DNA of 64,000 bases from Epiperipatus broadwayi (taxonomy: Eukaryota > Onychophora > Udeonychophora > Euonychophora > Peripatidae). The stretch covers positions 7,266,972 through 7,330,971 of the forward strand of contig JAQFVV010006199.1 of the NCBI GenBank assembly GCA_028023455.1, given 5' to 3'. Position numbers and translations under genes: made by a program. This document shows positions 50,745-61,000 of the stretch, in pieces. Under the pieces are notes generated by a model that worked only from the letters and a program-made list of their open reading frames with translations, did no database searches and was not told the origin of the DNA. Every line of letters begins with the position of its first letter. Within the stretch, counting starts at the first letter, position 1.

Positions 50745-50824
50745 ATTAATACATTAAAGATCAGCCTTTTCAAGCTATTGTGCATGCACAATAGCTTGAA
50801 AAGGCTGATCTTTAATGTATTAAT
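50745..50824. repeat. Perfect 80-bp palindrome
   Basis: Checked base by base: every position from 50745 pairs with its partner down to the centre (50784/50785, within GTGCATGCAC), with 40-bp arms and no spacer. AATAGAGATTTTA occurs on both sides (50692-50704 and 50822-50834). Confidence 0.97.
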
Positions 50825-51233
50825 AGAGATTTTAATAAAGGTTATATGTATTACAAGAATTCTGGTGGAAAACTAATTTTTTCAGTTTCTAATAATTAAA
50901 CATATTATGGTAACTGATTATAACATTTTTTTTAAGATCAATCTTTTTTTCTTTTGAAAACAGCTACTAATCATATTAGCTGTCTCTACTTTTATTTCTA
51001 TTTTAGAATCCAGAATAAATTTTCTCTCAAAATTATAACTGTTCTTATAGACATCTTATCATCTACCAATCTTGTTTACTAAAAATCAAAACAAATTTTG
51101 TCTTCAACTAACTACACTTTTCCATAATTATCAATTAACTTTCAAATAATATCTTAAGTAATTAGAGAAATGTTTTGGAAAACAAAAATATATCTTTCAG
51201 TCTCAGAAATAATTACAAAATATATGAGATTGC

Positions 51234-51504
51234 ACCAGGCCGGCAGCGGGTTGGTGCGTCACGTGACCTCGGTAATTTGCCTGATGCGTTCCCTGAGGAT
51301 CGTCTAAGTTGCGATTTTTAAGATAACGTCTCCAAGTGATCTGCAGACACATCTATTCGATAAGATGTGTCCGCATATCACGTGAACACATCACGTTAAA
51401 AAGCGCAACATTAGCCGGTATGCTCAGGCTAATACGTCATCAGGCAAATTATCCGTAAGTGTCACGTGATACGCACCGAACACCAGCTGCTTCTTGGTCC
51501 TGGT
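51234..51504. mobile_element. GC-rich fold-back element (~270 bp)
   Basis: The whole stretch is an imperfect inverted repeat. ACCAGG starts it and CCTGGT ends it. TAATTTGCCTGATG at 51272 pairs with CATCAGGCAAATTA at 51438. The centre is an exact hairpin, GACACATC/GATGTGTC (51346-51371). It has several CACGTG hexamers, including GTCACGTGAC near 51258. It is much less AT-rich than its surroundings. A segment of its right arm, about 51429-51458, is shared with the MITE end at 53430-53460. Confidence 0.8.
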
Positions 51505-51529
51505 AAAAATACAAAAAAAAAAATTGTGA

Positions 51530-52450
51530 AAATTTAATACGGTGAATACAAATATAGTAACACAAAATTTTTTAATATGTACATGCATGAAAACTATTAA
51601 AAAATCTTAAAAATGAATTACAAAAACCCAAAATTTACATGCATGAAATACAAAATAAGGTCAATACAAAATATAGAAACAAAAACTTATTGTAAATGTG
51701 CCATTAATGGCGAGCACATTCGCTAATTTTAAAAGGGGGGGGGGTGTCAAGATATAAAATACAAAATATAGCCGATGAATTTACGAAAAATAATTTGATA
51801 TTTGTAGAAATATTAACCAAAAAATACAAAAAAAAAACCCAACAAATTAGTGAAAATTTACCTGCATGAAATACAAAATAAGGTCAATACAAAATATAGA
51901 AACAAAAACTTATTGAAAATGTGCCATTAATGGCGAGCACATTCGCTAATTTTAAAAGGGGGGGGTGTCAAGATATAAAATACAAAATATAGCCAATGAA
52001 TTTACGAAAAATAATTTGATATTTGTAGAAATATTAACCAAAAAATACAAAAAAACCCAACAAATTAGTGGAAATTTACCTGCAGAAATACAAAATAAGG
52101 TCAATACAAAATATAGAAACAAAAAATTATTGAAAATGTGCCATTAATGGGCTCATATTCCCTAATTTTAAAAGCGACGTATGCCGATTAATTTACGAAA
52201 AATAATTTGATATTTGTAGAAATATTAACAAAAAATACAAAAAAACCCAACAAATTAGTGAAAATTTACCTGCATGAAATACAAAATAAGGTCAATACAA
52301 AATATAGAAACAAAAACTTATTGAAATGTGCCATTAATGGCGAGCTAATTTTAAAAGGGGGGGGTGTCAAGATATAAAATACAAAATATAGCCGATGAAT
52401 TTACGAAAAATAATTTGATATTTGTAGAAATATTAAACAAAAAATACAAA
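51530..52450. repeat. Tandem array, about four units of 190-223 bp
   Basis: Units begin near 51641, 51864, 52082 and 52272. Each has GCATGAAATACAAAATAAGG, a GTGCCATTAATGG block, a G-run after TTTTAAAA (lost in the third unit) and a TTTACGAAAAATAATTTGAT block. The third unit lacks about 30 bp. A diverged partial unit may precede them at 51530-51640. Confidence 0.88.
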
Positions 52451-52722
52451 AATTATTTACAAATTAAATGTAATTAAGTGGAAGTTTGATAATTGAAGAA
52501 ATATAAAAAAAAAATTTTTTTGTAAATTTAAAAAAAAAAAAAAAGTTAATGCGAATCTACCATTATGGCCATCTTGTATAAAATGTGGTGTAAGAGGGTA
52601 CTTTTATAAGCATGGGTAATGTTAAAAACGGACTGTATATTGGTATTGTCTATATTCAATAATATAATTAATTCTAAAATTATAATTATTATAAAAAAAT
52701 TAAAATTACTTACAAATAGCGT

Positions 52723-53160
52723 TCACTGCGGAGGACTGAATTGCGATATATGTTCTAAAATTGCAGCGAAAGGATCAGCTTTGTATGACTGCCTCCACAT
52801 AAACTCGTCAAATATGAGTGAGGTGCTGACGTGCTGTCCCTCTGTGTTTTTATTACGCCATTTGACCAAACCCCACAACCTTTCAACATTCTGTGTATGT
52901 ACGCCAGTTGTGGGGTCTACGAAGTTGTATGTGTGATTAACACGATGGTGTTCGTAGCCAGCCTCAGCTAACTCTTCGCTCTTGTATCCCTTCCAGCAAT
53001 CGCTGTAGATAGTCGAGCCTTCGTGTACATTTTGCAAAATTTCTTGCATGAGAGTAGTCGCACTTCTATCTCGAACGGCTACAATAAAGCATTCCTCAGT
53101 CTCTCTGCACACGCCGCCAAATAGCCATTGCTGTGGTAGGACTCTTCCGGCATTGTTCTT
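52723..53160 (-). pseudogene. Merlin / ISXO2-like DDE transposase, N-terminus missing
   Basis: Open from 53238 down to a TGA at 52723 (171 codons), but only about residues 27-171 look like the family. WLFGGVCRETEEC (38-50) precedes the core; STIYSDCWKGY (75-85) holds the second catalytic aspartate (Asp80), and NVERLWGLVK (117-126) the glutamate (Glu119). The first aspartate, normally upstream of the WxFGG strand, is absent, as is the N-terminal zinc ribbon. Residues 1-26 are a hydrophobic stretch from unrelated AT-rich sequence and are probably not part of the protein. Family members are normally about 250-300 residues and cut and paste DNA with 8-9 bp duplications. Annotated as a 5'-truncated pseudogene. 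Confidence 0.8.
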
Positions 53161-53330
53161 CCGTAAAATCACAAGTAAAATCACAAAGTAAAATATCAAA
53201 AACGCAATGGAAGAGCTGAAAAAAGTCACTGTGATCAAGTGGATAGCAAAATCACAATAGACAGAAAAATCAAAAAATTTCCCAAAATGTCTCTCCGAAT
53301 TTTAAATCTCGCGGTTAAAAAAAAAAAAAT

Positions 53331-53463
53331 TGACTCTCTGATGGATTAATCACGCCAGTCACTTCGTTGCCATGACAACGTTGTCATACAACGATCGTCG
53401 ATGCCCACCGGAAGGGAAACCGGTGGGTCAAATACGTCATCAGGCAAATTATCCGTAAGTACC
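53331..53463 (+). mobile_element. MITE copy 2 (same family as 8458-8592)
   Basis: Reverse complement of the copy in the gypsy LTR, from TGACTCTCTGATGG to GTAAGTACC. It contains an exact 16-bp palindrome (ATGACAACGTTGTCAT) and a CCCACCGG/CCGGTGGG hairpin. It lies just beyond the 5' side of the Merlin-like gene. No clear target duplication flanks it, so it could also be a terminal part of the Merlin-type element. Confidence 0.75.
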
Positions 53464-53487
53464 GAAAATATATATTATAAAAGTAAA

Positions 53488-53771
53488 ATAACTGAAACAC
53501 AGGCTTATATGTAATATATAGGGTATATGAGCACAGACTTTCACATACATATATGTGTGTAAGTATATCAGTGTTATTAGATAGAGTGGAGAGTGGTGGG
53601 TCATGTGAAAGTCTATGCTCATATACCCTATATATTTCAACATATATGTGTTTAAGTGTATCAGTGTTATTAGATAGAGTGGAGAGTGGTGTGTCGTGAG
53701 TCTGTGCTCGTATACCCTATATATTACATATATATAGACACAGGTATATAATAAGCCTGTGTTTCAGTTAT
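53488..53771. repeat. Fold-back repeat with exact 21-bp ends
   Basis: 53488-53508 is the exact reverse complement of 53751-53771. Inside, AGGGTATATGAG near 53520 is inverted at the ends of two tandem ~88-bp units (53548-53636 and 53641-53726). Confidence 0.88.
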
Positions 53772-54200
53772 TACATTGTAGAGATGTCTGCCCATCCTTG
53801 CATATGTATTAAGTGGATTATGTCCTGTACTTTTGGGGTTCAGATTGACCTGAGGTCAACATAGGTGTGATAAGAATCTCGGCCTCAGGGTGGCCTTTGA
53901 GCATTCCACCATCAGATTTTCAATTGGATGGACAGTTGAAGAATTGGAGTATGGAGTAGATTGAAGCCTGTCCATTAAATTATGAAGATTGTCTATCTTA
54001 ATATATATCTGAGCACTTATAGTATATATGTGTAGAGATGATAATCTGGACCAACTGATATTGCTGGTTTAGCATGAAATACGTATATTGGTGATTATTT
54101 ATCTTTTCGACATATATGTGTTTAAGTGTATCAGTGTTATTAGATAGAGTGGAAAGTGGTGGGTCAAGTGAAAGTTTGTGCTCATATACCCTATATATTA
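53548..54200 (+). repeat. ~88-bp unit, three copies
   Basis: Copies at 53548-53636, 53641-53726 and 54111-54200 share CATATATGTG, AGTGTTATTAGATAGAGTGG and the CTATATA end. The ~335 bp between copies two and three are unrelated and unassigned. Confidence 0.85.
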
Positions 54201-54211
54201 AAAGTAAAATA

Positions 54212-55702
54212 TATTTTGTTCTTTAAAACTATTGTCATTTTATTTCACTTCTTTATATCTTTGATTTAATTTTTTTCTTTTCCTCATTTTAAACATTATT
54301 CTTTTTTTAAATGACATATACACATTGACTTATACAACATATATATTTATCAGAATATATTAGTTATTAATAGTATTAGTGTTTTTATGATAATTAAGCA
54401 AATGATATTTTTAAATATAGCTTAACAATTTTATTTACTGTTGTGTATATTTAATGTAAATTTAAAAGGTTTTACTTTTTTAATATTTTTATTTTTTTGT
54501 TAACTTTTTATGAAAACAAAGAACAAACTTATTAAGTGAAGCAAAACATTCAAACTTTTTTTTTTAATCTTTTAATTTATTCTTTGTCTTTTTATTTTTC
54601 TTCTTAAGATAGAATGGTACCTGCTAATGATGATGTTGATAATTGGATCATTTGTAAATTAGTATTAAAGTGATTTTTCAAGTAGCTATTCAATTATAGC
54701 ATTGTGTTTGTTGTATTTAATATAAAACATTTTGCTTGTTTTATTTGCAATCATGTTAAGTTGCTAATACACAAACACACACACATATCTATATTAACCT
54801 TATTTTAATCAAATATCTAACATTATGTTTATTATCTATTTTATATATCCACATATAAATTCATTAATAATAGCATTGTACAAAGAATAAAGATTTTTAT
54901 AAAAAAGGATTAAAAAAATAAATACTATAAAGAAAAATATAATATGCAACATTTTTTTGTATATATATATATAAAAGTGATATATGTATATATAAAGTTA
55001 TATATATATATATGGAAATGCATGCATATATCATTTATGTGCATTCATATTGATGGTCAATGGCAAGATTTATGTATTCAAGGTCCTACAATTATTGTAA
55101 TTGTTTTCATTTCTTTATTATAGCTACCAATTTAAATTTAAGATTTCCACTTCATTAATATTTCAGAAGGAAAATCCATTATATATGTATTTTAATCATA
55201 TGTTTTTACTAATTTGTCTTTTTTCCATTCATTTTTAAAAAAAAATATTTTATCACTAATATCTATCTACATTGGGCAGTAATGATAATTTTAGCAACAA
55301 TTGATTATATTATGTCAACAGTAAAATATTTTAAAATTTCATGAAATAAAGCAGCAATGAGCTAACTGCAAAATGTTATTCATATGATTACCTGAAGTTG
55401 ACCAATATCAGTTTGATGCTACCTAATTGTAACAAAAATAAAAATTGTTTTTATTTTTTATTTTATGAAAACTTGACATAACAATCCTGATTTGAGTAAA
55501 TAATTTCTAGCATATCCTTAATTTTTGTTTCTTTAAGACATTGCAAAATATTTCTTGTCATGCAGTAAATCTGCTGTAGCTGAACTAATTGGATTCACAT
55601 CTTTGTGTAGATTCCAATTAATTGCAGATTCTATAATGCTGTATTCTATGTAATATGCATTTGAAACATGTATATACACAATACATTTTTAATTTGTGTA
55701 TA
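54212..55702. other. AT-rich sequence with TA microsatellites
   Basis: Simple TA tracts near 54960-55012. No gene recognised. Confidence 0.45.
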
Positions 55703-56560
55703 TGCGAGGGGGTACCCAAAAGTAACTGGAATCGTTCTCTGGTTTGCTTATGCTTCTGCTATTACATACATCTTGCAAGAATCCTTCTGCATCACTCTGC
55801 CAAATGACATCACCATTTAAATTGTGGTACCACGTAGCACATTTTTTTGTAAAGTACACTTTGCATACTGTGAAATTCTGTTTTCATTTACAGAAAATGA
55901 CAAGGAAAACTGTTGTAATGCTTGAAATAGATTACAAGCAAGCTGATCGTGGAAAAACACAAGTTTATGAGTAGTTTAATTGAAATGTTAAATTTACTAC
56001 ATCCCTAAAAAGCATGGCAAATGAAGTCCAAAATCAAAAGTACGCTGGTTTTTTTAAAAATGCAAACAGCACTTTCTTCTCAGAATAAGTTTGTAATGGT
56101 CAGACATTTTATTTGCAAGTTCTGAAACATTTATGTAATGCGGTAAAATATAAACATTCCATTTTGTGACAAAGATCGGAGTGAAAGCTTCACCCCGACA
56201 AAATGTTACCTCAAAGCTTTGGGTGTGAAGCACTTTATAATTAGATTTGGCATGACCCATCTTATCTATTGGTCATATTCTCTTCATCTTGCTTCAAGCA
56301 ATTTTTTTTTAATATCACTAATGAAAAAAAATCTTAATTTTTTTTTCAGACTTAGATGTGATAATAAAAAAGCAGTGAAGTCATTAAAAGGCAACACTTT
56401 GTAAATATTTCCAGATTACAAATGAAAAACACATTTAGACCCTGGTATATTGCATCAAATGGACAGTAATTTGAAAGAGATTAAAATGTATAACACTTAA
56501 AAATAAATAAATAATTTTTTTTATTATAAAATTCCAGTTACTTTTGGATACCCTCTTGTT
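55703..56560 (+). mobile_element. mariner-type element, catalytic core deleted
   Basis: Terminal inverted repeats at 55707-55732 and 56531-56557 share CCAAAAGTAACTGGAAT; TA flanks both ends. On the plus strand the N-terminal DNA-binding part remains: KFCFHLQKMTRKTVVMLE at 55880-55933, then a DYKQADRGKTQVYE helix with a stop where tryptophan is expected. The C-terminal end also survives (near 56250-56475, a FF-rich block and a final YIASNGQ-x-FERD pattern). The D..D34D catalytic region between them is missing, so the element is non-autonomous; at ~860 bp it is well short of the usual ~1.3 kb. Confidence 0.78.
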
Positions 56561-57799
56561 TATATGATAGAATTTAATTTAAAAAATCATACACATTAAA
56601 ATGTCAAAAAAGCAAACAATAAAATGATGAAAAAGTCAATGGAGTAATAAAGTGAAAGTGTGTATAGATTGTTTTACATCCAAATATATATTTAAATATA
56701 TTTACTTGATTACTTCCTTTCATAAAAACAATGTAAAATTTATTATACTTCTTTTTCATGATATTTCTGAAGCAGAATTGTTTCTATTATTAATTTTGCA
56801 TATTGGAGCTATTTTAAACAGAATTGTTAATTTTCTAATTCATTGTAGCAATGTAAAGAATGTAAATGGCTGCAGTGTGAATAATTGATTGACAATATGT
56901 TAGATAAGAAAATGGCTGATGCGATGTAGGCAAGCAACAATACACACATCTTTTATGAATATTTTTTTAAAATATTTTTTTTTAAATCACAGATTATTGA
57001 ATTTACAAATTTTGAAATTGTGGATATAGCAGGTCTTACCTTTATTGTAATATTTGTGTTCATTTCTTAAAAATCTTTTCTTATTTTGCATTGTGGCTAA
57101 TGGTAAAATATGCAATAGAACAGAAGCTGTTCTGAAAATTCATCTTAAACAAGAAGTTGCAGAATATTTTACTTATAATATTTTTTAACTAAAATTGATA
57201 ATTATTATTATTATTTTTTTGTTTAGATGCTTATTTTATTATTAATAATTTGAATATATTCATATTGATTGCCTTTTTTTTAATGTCCAACTTTTTAAAA
57301 ACTGTTAGATTGAATCACGTTTAACTTTGATGTATATATACAATTATGTAAAATAGATATTGAGAATATATCATAAACATTGTTCATTGTTGAGTTTGGC
57401 TTTAACTTGTAGCTTTATTTTTTTTTGAAAGTAAAGTATTAAAGATTTCAGTGTTAAATGATCCAAAATCATTAATGGCAAAAAAAAAAAAAAAAAAGGA
57501 ATAGAAAAAAATTAAAATTGCCATAAAATATTCTCATGGTGCTATATTTTTTTACTATCTTTAAATTTCATTTTGTTATAACCAAAAATGTCTTTGGAGG
57601 TTATTGAATCAAGTTCAATATGTTTAAATATTTTGTGAGACTAAGACATATATTGGATTTACATCCAATGAATACAAATTTAAAATATCAAATATAGCTA
57701 TTTAGTTTATTTTTAAATTTTATTTTCTTTTATACATTTTAAGTTATTTAAGTTCCTAGCATAAGCAGAAATCTGAAAGCATTAATAAATGATTATATT
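56561..57799. other. AT-rich sequence, nothing recognised
   Basis: No coding, RNA or repeat structure seen. Confidence 0.4.
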
Positions 57800-58013
57800 A
57801 AACAGGCAAAACTCTATATGTATTGCCATTCAGATGCCAAATGGCTTGTGCATAAAATCCCCATCTAGTGCCTACTCATCCAATATCCCCAGAGAAGTTT
57901 CTGGCTTGTGGCTTTCATCAGTGAGGAGCCTTTGATCTGGGAGCACTGCATCTAGGTTTTAGGATTACTCTGGCTTGCACTGAATGGCAATACGTATAGA
58001 GTTTTGCCTGTTT
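57800..58013. mobile_element. 214-bp MITE with ~34-bp inverted ends at TTAA
   Basis: ACAGGCAAAACTCTATA at the left is inverted at the right (TATAGAGTTTTGCCTGT), and the ends continue to about 34 bp. TTAA lies next to each end, allowing one base of slack on the right. A related partial copy lies at 49561-49737. TTAA targets are used by piggyBac and Kolobok transposases; no transposase is present here. Confidence 0.75.
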
Positions 58014-59103
58014 TAATAATAGTTATAAGCAAGCATAAGAAATGGTGATTATGTGATGTTTATTGGCTTAGAGTGATTATATTGTTGTTTGCTGAAGGCC
58101 CTTATGATCCATAGTGGAATGTGACAACAAGACATTACTTTGGTTTCATTAATTAATATATTTTAAATTTTGAATGTATAAGTAATATTTGGTTTATTAA
58201 TTTGCTATTATATTTAATTTGTTAATTTTCATTTTATATTTGGATTTTATTGTAAATAAATAAGCTTTTTTTAAGTATATAAAAAAAATAAAAAATACAA
58301 TCCTTAACTAGTGAATTCTGGTCTTTTTATTTTGTTCAGGTTTTCTGTAATTCTTCCGTTACTTAGTTACTTAATCATATGAATCTTAAAGGTTCATTTT
58401 GATGTTATAATGTTTTTTTTTATATTGAAGTTCATTAAAGCTTAAGAGATGCTAGAATGAATTGTATAACTGCCATCTTGGTCCCAAATAGCTATGATTA
58501 CCTTTAAGTAAAAAATTTTGTGTATATATTTTTATACAGTAGTTTGAATTAATAAAAATATTCAAGAAATTCAGCAACTGTAAAAAAACAACAACTTTGT
58601 TCAATATAGCTTCTGCACCCACTGTTTTAGCATTCATTACTTTATTTATATGCTATCATTAAAAAAAAAAGAAATAAAATAAAATTACTTAAATTAATTG
58701 AAAAGATAAATTTGAATATTATTTATTGGTGTATAGTGCAGCCATTTTTGTTTTGCGTTAGTCTTTGTATCACACAAGTTCAGTTATATTTTGTACAATC
58801 TGAGAAAATACATTAAGTATTTCTTTACTCTTACCCTCTCCCCCTCCATTAAAATTTTTATTTGAAATGGCTTTAATGCATAAAACTAATGATAGCAATT
58901 CTGCCAAGCCTAAGAGAATTTATGAAGTGTTTTTTAAAGTGATAAAATGACAATTATTAATTTAATTATAAAAGAAAAAAAATAAATTCTTAAATCAGTA
59001 ATTTATTTAAAAAGAATGAGTCATCCATTTACGAAATATTGAATAGAAAAAAAATTGTGTAATTTTTGCTTGTTCTTCTGAAATAGCTCAAATTTTATTA
59101 ATA
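58014..59103. other. AT-rich sequence, nothing recognised
   Basis: 58014-58060 is similar to the flank of the related repeat at 49561. The rest shows no structure. Confidence 0.4.
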
Positions 59104-59206
59104 GTTAGATAAATAGAAAAGGTGTTGAATTTGAATAGATTTGAACCATCAAAAGTTAGAAAAATAGAAAAAGTGTTGAATTTGTGAAAGATTTGAACCA
59201 TCAAAA
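59104..59206. repeat. 51/52-bp tandem duplication
   Basis: 59104-59154 and 59155-59206 share TAGAAAA(G/A)GTGTTGAATTTG and GATTTGAACCATCAAAA. Downstream, 59207-60373 has no recognised feature apart from a TA microsatellite near 59680. Confidence 0.85.
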
Positions 59207-60373
59207 CATATCTAGGGATGTCAGAAAGCTCTGTATGAAAAGATTAATTAAGGACCCACATTGTCTGCAAGTGATTGGTGGTTGTATAGATTCAAACACC
59301 AATACTGATTTAAAAATATCAAATTTATTGGAGAGGTTGCAATTGTGGGGAAAAACCTGCTATTGCATTTTCACTAGAATTAAAAAAAAAAAATTATGGA
59401 ATTGAATGATTTCTAGTACATTTGCAACATTAAGTCAATAGCCCAACACTTTATCATCAACCGTTTTCATATTAAGAGTAATGAAAGACAATGTTTTATT
59501 TTAAAAATGTGGCTGAGTGAACACATACATACACTAATACATACTTTAAATAATTTATTCCATAGGGGTTTTTTTTTAATTGTATTTTTTAAAAAAAAAC
59601 TTTGTTGAGAATGTTTAATTTATATATGTATTGTATCATAGGTATGTGCACATACATGTTAAAAAGCATCAGTATTGTATATATATATATATATGTATTG
59701 AAATGTAGTGCAACTATATGAAATATGCAGTATACTATACATAAGATAAAATTTAATGAGCTACTATCAGTTAATTTATGCTATCCATTAGGGTCTTTGG
59801 AATCAAATATGGATATGACATTTTCACTGTAATTGGAACATGAGTTTTTGTTAGAAGAATTAGCATAAAAAGTAATATTATTTGCCTTATTGTTTTATTC
59901 TATAAGTTTAAAAAAAAAATCATTTAAATCATTTATTCAAACAATCTTCATATGTGCAAAGTTGTTTTTCTGAAAACTCATTCTGTTGACAAGAAGTAGT
60001 AGCTTTGTTTGTTCCCTGTGTAAACCTTCATAAAATGAATTTGATATATGTATTTTATCTATCTATAATGTTGAAATTCCGGTTTTAATATTGTTTGTAT
60101 TTTCAAATAGAAAAAAAAAAAATAATACTGTTTGAATACCTCATTTGCACTCTCACAACTTACAATTGGTAAAAAATATTAAATTGAAAGTTAAAAAAAA
60201 AATTGTAAATTTATAAATGTTATGTGTTACTTGCCTGTGAAAGCTGTATTTCTCTTGTCTCACACATTTTCTAAGTCTCATAAACCCATTTGGTTATAGT
60301 TTTATATTTTCAACAAAAGCATTTCAAGTGTTATTCATCTGCTTGGTTTCAAAAAAAAAAAAAATTATTTAGA

Positions 60374-61000
60374 ATGGCGGCAAAGTGCAAAATTAACGAG
60401 CTTCCTTTATATGAGTAAATGGAAATAATTTAATTTTGAAAAAAAAAAAAAAATCATATGCTGAAGTTGTCCAAATATTCAATAAGAACAATTCAACCAT
60501 TCCTGAAAGAGTAAAAATAGTTGAAAAAAAATATATGCATGTGTTTTTGGAACTGCTAAAGTTATACTTACATATGTGATAATTATTCATTGGCGATTAA
60601 AAAGGCATTGAATGTGTGATGAAGGATATGAACAAAAAGAATGTTATAATTGACAGTAATATATTGTGTCACAAAACATTGTCTACATGTATTTCTGAAA
60701 ATTTTAATATAAGATTCAGTGAAAAGTATGACATCAAGCAGAGGGGATATTTATATGTCGGAAATCAGTGTGAACTTAAAACCATCACAACATAAGGAAT
60801 TACATTTATTAATAATAAGAATGCTGTCAGATTTCTAATGAAATTGAAAAAAATAAGTTAATGAAAAGAATATCTTCCACACCAAATGGTGTATTGTTCT
60901 GGAAAAGTATTACTGAATGGAATACATCTTCACAAAATGATAAAGCAGTCAAGAGGTATTTAAGGCATCGAAGTACAGATTATTGCTTTCAAGAATATTA
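60374..61000 (+). pseudogene. pogo/jerky (Tigger-like) transposase remnant
   Basis: Starts at a likely original ATG (MAAKCK). The psq-type helix-turn-helix follows (KSYAEVVQIFNKNNSTI near 60454-60504). The CENP-B-type DNA-binding domain comes next (DMNKKNVIIDSNILCHKTL near 60627-60683, with a RGYLY block at 60742). From 60890 a VLFWKSITEWNT stretch corresponds to the DE(T)GLFWK segment of the catalytic domain, then the similarity fades near 60990. Stops and frame changes occur throughout. A frame at 61159-61371 might belong to the C-terminal tail but cannot be tied to it. Confidence 0.7.

Noticed and set aside
51641-52450. A CRISPR-like or satellite array
   Set aside because: Units are ~200 bp and contiguous, without short repeats and unique spacers; only four copies, so a local tandem repeat.
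59184-59405. 73-codon plus-strand frame; one alternative frame reads GMSESSV, as in pogo helix-turn-helix domains
   Set aside because: The match is seven residues long and the real helix-turn-helix of the nearby pogo remnant lies at 60454.
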